Shown: in pieces, positions 18,068 through 26,924 of the stretch | How positions within the stretch are numbered: position 1 is the first letter of the stretch | Layout of the letters: each line of letters opens with the position of its first letter | Source: Sphingomonas sp. BAUL-RG-20F-R05-02 | Lineage (GTDB): Bacteria; Pseudomonadota; Alphaproteobacteria; Sphingomonadales; Sphingomonadaceae | Assembly (NCBI RefSeq): GCF_022662305.1 | Contig: NZ_JAKNQH010000001.1 | Location: 806,001-870,000, forward strand | Direction: 5' to 3' | DNA length: 64,000 bases | Notes under the pieces: generated by a model | Databases searched by the model: none | What the model was told of the DNA's origin: nothing | What the model saw: only the letters and a program-made list of their open reading frames with translations | Made by a program: the position numbers and the translations under genes

Positions 18068-19429
18068 ATGGCAGACTTCCCGCAAGCATATCACCCCGAT
18101 CCGCGCATCCTTGATCTGGGAGACGCCTTTTACGATCCGGTGGCGGCGGCCAACTTCCCCGAAACCCGGCTGCGCTTCCGCAACGACCGCGCTGCCACCG
18201 GCGTCGGACTTGACGGGTTGAGCGATGGCGAGTGGATCCGCCATTTCGGACGGTTCACGCCACTACCGGGAAACCTCCCGCAGCCGCTCGCGCTTCGCTA
18301 CCACGGCCATCAGTTCCGCGTGTACAACCCGGACATTGGTGACGGGCGCGGCTTTCTGTTTGCGCAGATGCGCGACACGCAAGGGCGCCTCATGGACCTC
18401 GCCACCAAGGGCAGCGGCCAGACGCCGTGGAGCCGCTTCGGCGACGGTCGCCTGACGCTGAAGGGCGGCGTCCGCGAAATCCTCGCGACCGAGATGCTGG
18501 AGGCGCTGGGCGTCGAAACGTCCCGTACCTTCTCGCTGATCGAAACCGGCGAAGCGCTGGATCGCAACGACGAACCCTCACCCACGCGCGCGGCGGTGAT
18601 GGTGCGGCTCAGCCATGGTCACATCCGCATCGGCACCTTCCAGCGGCTCGCCTATCACCGCGACGAGGACAATATGCGCCGCCTCGTCGATTACGTGCTG
18701 CGCAACCTCTACCGCGAAGAACCCGGCGCGGAGCCTGCCACCCGCCTGCTCGATCTGGTCGTGCAGCGCACTGCGAAGCTGGCGGCAAGCTACATGGCGG
18801 CGGGATTCGTGCACGGCGTGCTGAACACCGACAACATCAACGTGACGGGTGAGAGCTTCGACTATGGCCCTTGGCGCTTTCTGCCGACATGGGACGCAGG
18901 GCTCACCGCCGCCTATTTCGACCACGCCGGCCTGTACGCGTTCGGTCGCCAGCCCGAGGCGATCCACTGGGACGTGATGCAACTTGCGGTCAGCTTGCGC
19001 GCGATCAGCCCGGCCGAGCCGCTGATCGCGGTGCTCGACACGTTTGGTGCGCGCTATCAGGCGGCGGTGGGCGACGCGATCCTGTGGCGGCTCGGCCTTG
19101 TTTCGCGCGGGCCTGAGGACAACGCCGCCCTTGTCAACGCGGTTGAACGCGGGTTGCGCTCCGACAACCTCCAGGTCGATCGCTTTTTTCTCGACGCGTT
19201 CGGCGGCGCCCTGCCCGATACCGAAGCTTTTGCCGAGGCCCGCACGCTAGCCGCACCCTATGCTGCGCGGAAAAGCCGCACCCACGCGTATTGGCGCGAC
19301 GACACGCCCTGTTCGATGCTGATCGGCGAAGTCGAGGCAATCTGGTCAGCGATTGCCGAGCGGGACGACTGGTCGCTTCTGCACGCGAAGGTCGATGCAA
19401 TTCGTGACATGGGCGCGGCACTCGCGTGA
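18068..19429 (+). CDS. selO: Protein adenylyltransferase SelO (YdiU family)
   Basis: A pseudokinase-fold enzyme that transfers AMP to Ser/Thr/Tyr of target proteins; the E. coli homologue takes part in redox and oxidative-stress physiology. The N-terminal part has LRYHGHQFRVYNPDIGDGRG, the glycine-rich nucleotide loop DLATKGSGQTPWSR, and the metal/ATP segment HGVLNTDNINVTGESFDYGP. ATG 18068 gives 453 aa. A longer frame from 18029 is rejected because it runs into the divergent hydrolase start. The C-terminus lacks the Cys-rich (selenocysteine) end of eukaryotic SelO. Confidence 0.92.
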   Translation: MADFPQAYHPDPRILDLGDAFYDPVAAANFPETRLRFRNDRAATGVGLDGLSDGEWIRHFGRFTPLPGNLPQPLALRYHGHQFRVYNPDIGDGRGFLFAQMRDTQGRLMDLATKGSGQTPWSRFGDGRLTLKGGVREILATEMLEALGVETSRTFSLIETGEALDRNDEPSPTRAAVMVRLSHGHIRIGTFQRLAYHRDEDNMRRLVDYVLRNLYREEPGAEPATRLLDLVVQRTAKLAASYMAAGFVHGVLNTDNINVTGESFDYGPWRFLPTWDAGLTAAYFDHAGLYAFGRQPEAIHWDVMQLAVSLRAISPAEPLIAVLDTFGARYQAAVGDAILWRLGLVSRGPEDNAALVNAVERGLRSDNLQVDRFFLDAFGGALPDTEAFAEARTLAAPYAARKSRTHAYWRDDTPCSMLIGEVEAIWSAIAERDDWSLLHAKVDAIRDMGAALA

Positions 19430-19484
19430 GGTGGTAACGCCCGGAGTGGATTTGCGCCGCGAACTCGGGCAAGACCGCGCCAAT

Positions 19485-20900
19485 ATGGTCGCAACAGAAC
19501 TAACTTCGATCGAACCGGCCACGGGTGCCGTTCTCTGGCGTGGGCATAGCGGCGATGTCGACGCCGAGGTGGCGACTGCGCGCGAAAGCTGGGCGAATTG
19601 GGCCGCACGCCCGCTCGCCTATCGCACCGAGGCGCTTCGCCGCTTCGCCAATGTCGTTCGCCGCCGCGCCGACGCGTTTGCCGATCTGATCGCGCGCGAA
19701 ACCGGCAAGCCGCTCTGGGAGGCGCATACCGAGGTCGAGTCGGTCATCGCAAAGGTCGACATCTCGGTAAAAGCCTATGCCGAGCGTAGCGCGCAGCGTC
19801 GCCTCGACGCGCCGATGGGCAGCCGCATCGCGCTCCGCCACAAGCCGCATGGTGTGCTGGCGGTGCTGGGCCCTTATAATTTCCCCGCGCATCTACCGAA
19901 CGGCCACATCGTTCCCGCGCTCCTCGCCGGCAATGCAGTGGTGTTCAAGCCCTCCGAAAAAACGCCAGCGGTCGGCGAGTTTCTCGTTTCCTGCTTCCAC
20001 GAAGGCGGCGTGCCGGAAGGCTGCGTGCGATTGCTGCTAGGCGGTCCGGACGAGGGCAAGGCACTCGCCGCGCATGACGGCATCGACGGGCTGCTGTTCA
20101 CAGGGTCGGCACGCACCGGCATCGCGCTCAACCGCGCGTTCGCCAACCGGCCCGAGAAGATCCTGGCGTTGGAGATGGGCGGCAACAATCCGATCGTGGT
20201 GTGGGAATCGCCCGACGTTCACGCCGCCGCTATCATCATCGCGCAATCTGCCTTCATGAGCGCGGGCCAGCGCTGCACCGCCGCACGACGGCTGATCGTA
20301 GACGAGCGCGTGCACGATCAGCTTATCGAGGCGGTGAACGGCTTGATTGCGCGCATCATCGTCGATGAGCCGCACGCCAAGCCGCAACCTTTCATGGGTC
20401 CGGTGATCGACAACGAATCCGCCGATCTTCTGACCGAAAGCTTTCTCGAGCTGATGATCCGTGGCGGTCGCCCGATCCGCCACCTCGAACGGCCGAATCC
20501 CGATCTGCCGTTTTTAGTCCCCGCGCTGATCGACGTGACCGAGATGAACGATCGCCCCGATATCGAGCTGTTCGGTCCGATCCTTCAAGTGGTCCGCACG
20601 CGCAGTTTCGAGGATGCCATCGCCGAGGCGAACAACACCCGTTATGGGCTGTCGGCGACGTTGCTCAGCCAGAACCCAGCGCTCTACAACCAGTTCTGGG
20701 CAAACGCGCGCGCCGGTATTGTGAATTGGAACAAGCCGACCAACGGCGCCTCGTCTGGCGCGCCATTCGGCGGTATTGGCTGGTCCGGCAATCACCGACC
20801 GAGTGCTTTTTATGCGGCAGATTATTGTGCTTACCCAGTGGTTTCCAGCGAATCGGAACAAGCCCGCGCCAGCATCGGCGTTGGCCTTCGCGACAGCTGA
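19485..20900 (+). CDS. astD: Succinylglutamate-semialdehyde dehydrogenase
   Basis: NAD-dependent ALDH of the arginine succinyltransferase pathway, oxidising N-succinylglutamate semialdehyde to succinylglutamate. ALDH signatures are present: PYNFPAHLPNGHIVPAL, LEMGGNNP with the general-base Glu, and SAGQRCTAARR with the nucleophilic Cys. The 471 aa length suits AstD. ATG 19485 (MVATELTSIEP) avoids a long overlap with selO. The other ast genes are absent from the window, so this copy is either remote from its pathway or recruited for another semialdehyde. Confidence 0.88.
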   Translation: MVATELTSIEPATGAVLWRGHSGDVDAEVATARESWANWAARPLAYRTEALRRFANVVRRRADAFADLIARETGKPLWEAHTEVESVIAKVDISVKAYAERSAQRRLDAPMGSRIALRHKPHGVLAVLGPYNFPAHLPNGHIVPALLAGNAVVFKPSEKTPAVGEFLVSCFHEGGVPEGCVRLLLGGPDEGKALAAHDGIDGLLFTGSARTGIALNRAFANRPEKILALEMGGNNPIVVWESPDVHAAAIIIAQSAFMSAGQRCTAARRLIVDERVHDQLIEAVNGLIARIIVDEPHAKPQPFMGPVIDNESADLLTESFLELMIRGGRPIRHLERPNPDLPFLVPALIDVTEMNDRPDIELFGPILQVVRTRSFEDAIAEANNTRYGLSATLLSQNPALYNQFWANARAGIVNWNKPTNGASSGAPFGGIGWSGNHRPSAFYAADYCAYPVVSSESEQARASIGVGLRDS

Positions 20901-20929
20901 CGAACCGTTGATCGCATCATAGTGTTGCC

Positions 20930-21157
20930 GTGCGACGAACCGTGGAACCTCTGTTCAAACCGGTGATTACATCGATCGTGACGACCGACGATTCTGCCCC
21001 AGTTCGCTTTACCCGCTCTGCAAAGTTGCGTCAGCAAGCTACCAATTGCCTGTCGATCGCGGTTCGCGAAAAGACACCCGATTTCGCGGCCGACCTGATC
21101 GATGAGGCTATTCGCCTCTCCCGCCGGGCACGTGAACTGGAAGTTCCGAAGCGGTGA
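20930..21157 (+). CDS. Hypothetical small helical protein
   Basis: A 75 aa frame starts at GTG 20930, 29 bases after astD. The C-terminal half (KLRQQATNCLSIAVREKTPDFAADLIDEAIRL, described here in overlapping parts: KLRQQATNCLS, then ADLIDEAIRLSRRARELE) is a plausible pair of amphipathic helices and looks unlike random frame translation. There is no clear ribosome site and no recognised domain. It could be a small regulatory or stress-related protein, or a chance ORF. A 140-base gap follows before cobA. Confidence 0.4.
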   Translation: MRRTVEPLFKPVITSIVTTDDSAPVRFTRSAKLRQQATNCLSIAVREKTPDFAADLIDEAIRLSRRARELEVPKR

Positions 21158-21298
21158 TGCTGCGGGCTACGCGTTGCCCGCTTCATCGTCACCGGCCAAC
21201 ACCGCTCACCAGGCGTTGCGCGACCATCAAGTTATCCTACCTCGCCCGATAGCAGGCGTCGGGTTGAACCCACACGCCAATTCGCGCATCTGGCGGGC

Positions 21299-22090
21299 AT
21301 GGCTACTCTGCTCGATCCTACCGCGCGCGGGCGCGTCATCCTCGTTGGTGCAGGGCCGGGCGATCCCGGCCTGTTAACAGTGCGCGCGGTCGCAGCGCTG
21401 AAGTCCGCCGATGTCGTGGTGCATGACGGGCTGATCGATCCACGCGTGCTGGAGATCGCGCCCGCCGCCGCACAGCGCATCTCCGTCGCCAAGCGGCGCG
21501 CGCGTCACACATTGCCGCAGGAATCGATCAATGCGCTTATCGTCGCGCATGTGAAGACCGGCGCGATCGTGGTGCGGCTGAAGGGTGGCGACCCATTCAT
21601 CTTCGGGCGCGGCGGCGAGGAGGTCGAGGCGGTGCGCGCCGCCGGTCTGCCGGTCGAGGTGATCCCCGGCGTATCGGCTGCGCTCGGGTGTGCGGCGGAG
21701 GCGATGTTGCCGCTCACCCACCGCGATTATTCCAGCGCGGTCAGCTTCGTCGCCGGGCAGTGCAAGGGGCTCGCCGATCAGGATTGGTCCGGTCTCGCCG
21801 GCAAGGGCCGAACGCTCGTCATCTACATGGGCGTCGCCACCGCAAACGATATCGCCGACAAATTGATGCGCGACGGTGTCGCCCCGGACATGCCGGTGGC
21901 GGTGCTGGAACGCGGTACGCTTGTCGGGTCGCGCGCGCTGCGGACCCTGTTGGCGGATCTCGGCGCGATGGTGACGCGGGAGGCTGTCGGCAGCCCGGCG
22001 ATCATCGTCGTCGGCGAGGTTGTCGAACTGTCCGATGCCGAGGATCGGCTCGGCCGCTGGGCGAACGTTGCTGAAGGAACCTTTGCGTGA
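21299..22090 (+). CDS. cobA: Uroporphyrinogen-III C-methyltransferase
   Basis: Uses two SAM to make precorrin-2, the precursor of siroheme. The family motifs are VGAGPGDPGLLTV at the N-terminus, RLKGGDPFIFGRGGEE and IPGVSAALG. The 263 aa length is the stand-alone CobA/SUMT, not the fused CysG. It heads the plus-strand sulfate-reduction operon and ends in a 4-base GTGA overlap with the DUF2849 gene. Supplying siroheme for the downstream CysI is the evident role. The precorrin-2 dehydrogenase/ferrochelatase step must be encoded elsewhere. Confidence 0.95.
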   Translation: MATLLDPTARGRVILVGAGPGDPGLLTVRAVAALKSADVVVHDGLIDPRVLEIAPAAAQRISVAKRRARHTLPQESINALIVAHVKTGAIVVRLKGGDPFIFGRGGEEVEAVRAAGLPVEVIPGVSAALGCAAEAMLPLTHRDYSSAVSFVAGQCKGLADQDWSGLAGKGRTLVIYMGVATANDIADKLMRDGVAPDMPVAVLERGTLVGSRALRTLLADLGAMVTREAVGSPAIIVVGEVVELSDAEDRLGRWANVAEGTFA

Positions 22091-22377
22091 AGCTGTTGAC
22101 GGGAAACGATCTGGCGACGGGCGATGTGATCTGGTGGACCGGTTCTGGCTGGTCCCGCCACGTCGCGGACTCGGTGGATGTCGGCAGCGAAGGCGAGGCG
22201 CTGGGCCGCATTGAGGAGGCCGCGCGCCGCGTCAACGGGCCGGTGGTGATCGAGGCGGTCGCCACGCCGGAAGGCCCCCGCCCCGACCACATCAAGGATC
22301 GCATCCGCGCGCTCGGCCCGACTGTGCGGATGGACCTGACGCTCGCGCCGGACGTCTCACCGCAGGTGGTGCTGTGA
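22087..22377 (+). CDS. DUF2849 protein of the sulfite-reduction operon
   Basis: A 96 aa protein starting at GTG 22087 inside the cobA stop. The N-terminal KLLTGNDLATGDVIWWTG and the following GSEGEALGRIEEA match the DUF2849 pattern known only from cobA-cysI neighbourhoods. Its function is undefined; a role in sulfite-reductase assembly or electron supply is a context-based guess. It has no signal peptide and no cysteines. Its stop overlaps a 21-codon ORF that bridges to cysI. Confidence 0.82.
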   Translation: MKLLTGNDLATGDVIWWTGSGWSRHVADSVDVGSEGEALGRIEEAARRVNGPVVIEAVATPEGPRPDHIKDRIRALGPTVRMDLTLAPDVSPQVVL

Positions 22378-22439
22378 CCGCGCGCGACCTGATCGACCAG
22401 AACTCCACGTTCCCGGCGCCGACCGGCGCGACGAGGTAA
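22374..22439 (+). CDS. Candidate 21-residue coupling ORF before cysI
   Basis: GTG 22374 overlaps the DUF2849 stop as GTGA, exactly like the cobA/DUF2849 junction. The frame runs 21 codons (MTARDLIDQNS...) to TAA at 22437-22439, three bases before the cysI ATG. The only ribosome-like site for cysI (GAGG) lies inside its last codons. It may be translated only to keep ribosomes moving to cysI, or be a remnant of a longer gene. Confidence 0.4.
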   Translation: MTARDLIDQNSTFPAPTGATR

Positions 22440-22442
22440 GCC

Positions 22443-24074
22443 ATGTACCAGTACGACCAATACGACCAGTCGATCGTCGACGCCCGCGTCGAGGAGTTCC
22501 GCGATCAGGTGAAGCGCCGCCTGTCGGGGGAAATGACCGAGGACCAGTTCAAGCCGCTGCGGCTGATGAACGGCCTCTATCTTCAGCTGCACGCCTATAT
22601 GCTGCGCGTCGCGGTGCCGTATGGCACGCTGTCGGGCAAGCAGATGCACATGCTTGCTCACATCGCGCGCAAGTACGATCGCGGCTACGGCCACTTCACC
22701 ACGCGGCAGAACATCCAGTACAACTGGATCAAGCTGGACGAGGCACCCGACATCCTCGCCGAACTGGCGACGATCGAGATGCACGCCATCCAGACCAGCG
22801 GCAATTGCATCCGCAACATCTCGTCCGACCAGTTTGCCGGTGCCGCCGCGGACGAAGTCGCCGATCCGCGCCCTTGGGCCGAGCTGCTGCGCCAGTGGAG
22901 CACCTTCCACCCCGAGTTCAGCTACCTGCCGCGCAAGTTCAAGATCGCGGTCATCGCGGCGGAGGAGGACCGCGCGGCAATGCGGCTGCACGATATCGGC
23001 ATCCAGTTGCTCAAGCGGGACGGCGTGCTCGGTGCAAAGATCTTCGTCGGTGGCGGTATGGGCCGAACGCCGATGATCGGCCCTGAGATCAAGGACTTCA
23101 TTACCGCCGAAGACCTGATGAGCTATCTCGAGGCGTGCCTGCGCGTCTACAACCGCTACGGCCGGCGCGATAACATCTACAAGGCGCGGATCAAGATCCT
23201 CATCCACGAGATCGGCGCGGCGGAATATGCACGTCAGGTCGAGGAGGAGTTCGCGCACGTCAAGACACTCGGCATCGACCCGCCGCTTGCCGAGCTGGAG
23301 CGGATCACCGCGTTCTTCGCGCCCCCTGCGTTCGACACCGCCGCCGCCCACACGGTGGATCGCAGCGACCCGGACTTCGCGGTCTGGCTCGACCAGAACG
23401 TGCGCGCGCACAAGCAAGCGGGCTATGCCATCGTCAACATCAGCCTCAAGCCGACGGTGGGCATCCCCGGCGACGCCTCGGCCGACCAGATCGACGTGAT
23501 GGCCGATCTCGCCACGCGCTATGCGTTCGACGAACTGCGCGTCACCCATGCGCAGAACATCGTCCTGCCGCACGTCCGCAAGGCTGATCTGTATGCAGTG
23601 TGGCAGGCGCTCGACGCCGCCGGCCTCGCCACCGCCAACCTCGACCTGATCGGCGACATCATCGCCTGCCCCGGGCTTGATTATTGCGCACTGGCCAACG
23701 CCCGCTCTATCCCCGTCGCGCAGAAGATCGCCGATCGCTTCGCCAGCCTCGAACGGCAGCGCGATCTCGGCGAGCTGAAGCTGAAGATCAGCGGTTGCAT
23801 CAACGCCTGCGGCCACCACCATGCCGGCCACATCGGCATCCTTGGCGTCGACAAGAAGGGCATCGAAAATTACCAGCTTTCGCTCGGCGGGTCGGGCGCG
23901 GAGGATGTCAGTCTCGGCAAGATCACCGGCCCCGGCTTCGACGAGGACGGGATCGTCGACGCGGTCGAGACGGTGACCAATGTCTATCTCGCGCACCGTA
24001 CGAGCGGCGAGCGCTTCCTCGATACCTATCGCCGGGTCGGCATGGAGCCGTTTAAGGTCGCGCTCTATGGGTAA
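22443..24074 (+). CDS. cysI: Siroheme/4Fe-4S sulfite (or nitrite) reductase
   Basis: A 543 aa reductase that takes sulfite to sulfide with six electrons. The two-repeat ferredoxin-type architecture is visible. The cluster-siroheme ligands are Cys409 and Cys415 (ACPGLDYC) plus Cys452 and Cys456 (SGCINACGHH). FTTRQNIQYNW and SGNCIRNIS mark the siroheme pocket. Its place between DUF2849 and DUF934/cysH points to sulfite rather than nitrite as substrate. No CysJ flavoprotein is encoded nearby, so electrons probably come from ferredoxin or an unidentified donor. Confidence 0.93.
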   Translation: MYQYDQYDQSIVDARVEEFRDQVKRRLSGEMTEDQFKPLRLMNGLYLQLHAYMLRVAVPYGTLSGKQMHMLAHIARKYDRGYGHFTTRQNIQYNWIKLDEAPDILAELATIEMHAIQTSGNCIRNISSDQFAGAAADEVADPRPWAELLRQWSTFHPEFSYLPRKFKIAVIAAEEDRAAMRLHDIGIQLLKRDGVLGAKIFVGGGMGRTPMIGPEIKDFITAEDLMSYLEACLRVYNRYGRRDNIYKARIKILIHEIGAAEYARQVEEEFAHVKTLGIDPPLAELERITAFFAPPAFDTAAAHTVDRSDPDFAVWLDQNVRAHKQAGYAIVNISLKPTVGIPGDASADQIDVMADLATRYAFDELRVTHAQNIVLPHVRKADLYAVWQALDAAGLATANLDLIGDIIACPGLDYCALANARSIPVAQKIADRFASLERQRDLGELKLKISGCINACGHHHAGHIGILGVDKKGIENYQLSLGGSGAEDVSLGKITGPGFDEDGIVDAVETVTNVYLAHRTSGERFLDTYRRVGMEPFKVALYG

Positions 24075-24119
24075 GACCACCCGCAGCGTCCCGACAGCCT
24101 TCTCGGAAAGCCCGTTAGC

Positions 24120-24560
24120 ATGACCGACTCGCCCCTACGCTTCCGCGACGACGCGCCGCATGAGGAGCCTGCCGTCACGCTCGACGCATTCCTTGGCCAG
24201 AGCAACGCCACCGCCGTCCGTGTCGAGCCCGGCGACGACGCGCGCGCGCTGCTGCCGCACCTCGACCGGATCGCACTGGTCGAGGTCGCCTTCCCCGGCT
24301 TCCGCGACGGGCGCGGCTATTCGGCGGCGCGCATCCTGCGCGAGGCCGGCTACACCGGCGAACTGCGTGCCGAGGGCGACGTGCTGGTCGATCAGCTCCC
24401 GCTGATGCGGCGGTGCGGGTTCGATAGTTTTGCTCCCCGTGCTGAAATCGATTCTGCCACGCTGGAGGCTTCGTTGTCCCGCTACGAGCACGTATATCAG
24501 GGGGCGGCCGATGGCGCCGTACCTGTTTGGAAACTCCGTCATGGCCAGCCCCGCCCGTAA
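24120..24560 (+). CDS. DUF934 protein linked to sulfite reduction
   Basis: A 146 aa protein of the DUF934 family, normally found beside cysI and cysH in alpha- and betaproteobacteria. Typical segments are LDRIALVEVAFPGFRDGRGYSAA (seen as VEVAFPGF then DGRGYSAARILRE) and GDVLVDQLPLMRRCGFDSF. There is one conserved-looking Cys in the RCGF motif. No enzymatic activity is established; an accessory role in sulfite reduction is inferred from context. It overlaps the cysH start by 20 bases. Confidence 0.85.
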   Translation: MTDSPLRFRDDAPHEEPAVTLDAFLGQSNATAVRVEPGDDARALLPHLDRIALVEVAFPGFRDGRGYSAARILREAGYTGELRAEGDVLVDQLPLMRRCGFDSFAPRAEIDSATLEASLSRYEHVYQGAADGAVPVWKLRHGQPRP

Positions 24561-25299
24561 GCTCGACATTATCGACACGCGACCCGTCTTCACCCAGGCG
24601 GATGCCGATGCGCTCAACGCCCGCTTCGCCGGCGTCGATGCGCAGACGATGCTGGCGACAGTGTTTGCCGAGGGGCTGGTCGGTCGCATCGCGGTGGTGT
24701 CGTCGTTTGGCACGGAGAGCGCGGTGCTGCTCGATCTCGTCGCCAAGACCGACCCGAACGTGCCGGTGATCTTCGTCGATACGCTCAAGATGTTTCCGGA
24801 GACGCTCGCCTACCGTGAGGCGCTGGTGTCCCGGCTTGGCCTGACGCACAGCTGGGCGGTCGAACCCGATAAGGCGGTGCTCGCTGCCAAGGACGACAAG
24901 GGCCTGCGGTGGTCCTACGATCCCGACGGCTGCTGCGAGATCCGCAAGGTCGAGCCGCTCAAACGCGCCAAACAGGGTCTCGACAGCTGGATCTCCGGGC
25001 GCAAAGCGTTCCAGTCCTCCACCCGCCAGAACATCGCCCGTTTCGAGATCGAGGACGGCCGGCTCAAGATCAACCCGCTGGGCGATTGGGTGAAGGCCGA
25101 TCTCGAAGCGTATTTCGACGCCCACGATCTGCCCCGCCACCCGCTTGAGGCGGACGGCTATCTGTCGGTCGGCTGCCAGCCCTGCACCTCGAAGGTGTTA
25201 CCCGGCGAGGACCCCCGCGCCGGGCGCTGGCGCGGTTGGCAGAAAGTCGAATGCGGTATCCACGTCGCCGAGAAGCCGGGCGAAGAACCGGTCTTCTAG
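24541..25299 (+). CDS. cysH: Assimilatory phosphoadenylyl/adenylyl-sulfate reductase, 4Fe-4S type
   Basis: Reduces activated sulfate to sulfite in the cytoplasm with thioredoxin. The PP-loop motif SSFGTES is at 55-61. The cysteine pairs Cys131-Cys132 and Cys212-x2-Cys215 are the 4Fe-4S ligands that define the APS-reducing branch, absent in E. coli CysH. The nucleophile is Cys238 in ECGIH. ATG 24541 gives 252 aa and overlaps DUF934 by 20 bases; an upstream frame to 24430 is rejected. It ends 13 bases from the convergent dnaB stop with no hairpin I can see. Confidence 0.95.
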   Translation: MASPARKLDIIDTRPVFTQADADALNARFAGVDAQTMLATVFAEGLVGRIAVVSSFGTESAVLLDLVAKTDPNVPVIFVDTLKMFPETLAYREALVSRLGLTHSWAVEPDKAVLAAKDDKGLRWSYDPDGCCEIRKVEPLKRAKQGLDSWISGRKAFQSSTRQNIARFEIEDGRLKINPLGDWVKADLEAYFDAHDLPRHPLEADGYLSVGCQPCTSKVLPGEDPRAGRWRGWQKVECGIHVAEKPGEEPVF

Positions 25300-25312
25300 G
25301 CGGCGCGTCCGT

Positions 25313-26806
25313 TCAGTAGCCGATGTAATCGCTGAAACGCGTGAACATCGGCTCGAATTTCAGGATCACCTTGCCGGTCGCGCCGTGACGCTGCTTGGCG
25401 ACGATGAACTCGGCAAGACCGAACACTCGTTCCATTTCGCTCGCCCAGCCGGCGTGATCCTCGAAGATCTTAGCGCCGTCGCCCTCGACCGGGCGCTTCG
25501 GCTCTTTGGCGGCTACGTAATAATCCTCGCGGAACACGAACATCACCATATCGGCGTCCTGCTCGATCGAGCCGGATTCGCGAAGGTCGGACAGCTGTGG
25601 GCGCTTGTCCTCGCGTTGCTCAACCTGACGGCTAAGCTGCGACAGCGCGATTACCGGCACGTTCATGTCCTTGGCAAGCGTCTTCAGGCCGCGTGAAATC
25701 TCCGAGATCTCCTGCACGCGCCCATCGCCCGACGCCTTGGCCGAACCGGTCAGAAGCTGGAGGTAATCGACCACCACCAGACCGATCTCGTTGTTATGCC
25801 GCCGCTGCAACCGCCGCATGCGCGTGTGCAGCGCCGCGATCGACAGGCCGGCGGTATCGTCGATGAACAGCGGCAGATTCTCCAGCTCGGCAGCGGCGGC
25901 GGCGAGCTGGTTGAACTCGGTCTTGCTGATCTTGCCCATGCGCAGCGCCTCGCCGCTGATCCGCGCCTGTTCGGCGAGGATACGCGTGGCAAGCTGATCC
26001 GCCGACATTTCAAGGCTGAAGAACGCGACCTTTGCGCCCACCGATTCGCTGTGCGGCAGGCCATCCGCGCGGTCGCGCATGTAGCGCTGCGCCGCGTTGA
26101 ACGCGATGTTGGTGGCAAGCGCGGTCTTGCCCATGCCCGGCCGCCCGGCGAGGATCATCAAGTCGGAATGGTGCAGACCACCGATCTTGCCGTTAATCGA
26201 ATCGAACCCGGTGGTGATCCCCGACAGGTGACCGCCGGAATTGAGCGCACGCTGCGCCATCTTCACCGCTAGCGTGGTCGCCTGCGCGAAGCTCTTGACC
26301 GCGCTCTCGCTGCCACCATCTGCCGCGACCTTGAACAGTTCCTCCTCGGCCAGTTCGATCTGCGCGCGCGGATTGACCTCCTCCGAGGTATCGAGCGCGC
26401 GGTCGACCAAGCTGCGCCCAACCGTCACCAGCGTGCGCAGCATGGCAAGATCGTAGATCTGCTTGGCGAACTGGCGCGCGCCGATCAGGCCAGCGCCGCT
26501 GCCGGTCAACTGCGCGAGATAGGCCGGGCCGCCTAGTTCACGCATCCCCGCGTCGGCATCGAAAAGCGGCCGCAGCGTTACCGGCGAGGCGAGCATGTCG
26601 GCCCCGCGCAGCTTGCGGATCGCCGCAAAGATGCGGCCGTGCAGCGGCTCGAAGAAATGCTCCGGCTCCAGCTTGTCGATCAAATCGTCGGCAAGCCGGT
26701 TATCGATCATCATCGCGCCGAGCATCGCTGCTTCGGCCTCGACGTTTTGTGGGAGTGCGAGCGCCTCGGGTACGGGCGAAACGGGGTTTGCGAATGCGGT
26801 TGCCAT
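25313..26806 (-). CDS. dnaB: Replicative DNA helicase DnaB
   Basis: Hexameric 5'-3' helicase that unwinds DNA at the replication fork. The N-terminal domain (PQNVEAEAAMLGAMMIDN) is followed by a linker and a RecA-like motor with Walker A GRPGMGKTA, Walker B-like VVVDYLQL and the SQLSRQVEQR segment. The 497 aa length is normal, with no intein. The start at 26806 faces UPF0262 across 118 bases, so the two genes share a divergent promoter region. It is probably monocistronic. Confidence 0.97.
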   Translation of the reverse strand: MATAFANPVSPVPEALALPQNVEAEAAMLGAMMIDNRLADDLIDKLEPEHFFEPLHGRIFAAIRKLRGADMLASPVTLRPLFDADAGMRELGGPAYLAQLTGSGAGLIGARQFAKQIYDLAMLRTLVTVGRSLVDRALDTSEEVNPRAQIELAEEELFKVAADGGSESAVKSFAQATTLAVKMAQRALNSGGHLSGITTGFDSINGKIGGLHHSDLMILAGRPGMGKTALATNIAFNAAQRYMRDRADGLPHSESVGAKVAFFSLEMSADQLATRILAEQARISGEALRMGKISKTEFNQLAAAAAELENLPLFIDDTAGLSIAALHTRMRRLQRRHNNEIGLVVVDYLQLLTGSAKASGDGRVQEISEISRGLKTLAKDMNVPVIALSQLSRQVEQREDKRPQLSDLRESGSIEQDADMVMFVFREDYYVAAKEPKRPVEGDGAKIFEDHAGWASEMERVFGLAEFIVAKQRHGATGKVILKFEPMFTRFSDYIGY

Positions 26807-26924
26807 TCGCGCTCTCTACGCGCCGGCAGCCCCGCACTCAAACCCGCTTGCGCCAAACCGAACGTGCAAAACGTGGATAAGCGAGTCATTGTCGAAGGCC
26901 CCCTTCCCCGATAGGGGATGCGGG

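Noticed and set aside
22002-24080. 692-codon open frame antisense to cysI
   Set aside because: cysI has intact cluster and siroheme ligands; the antisense frame is a codon-bias shadow.
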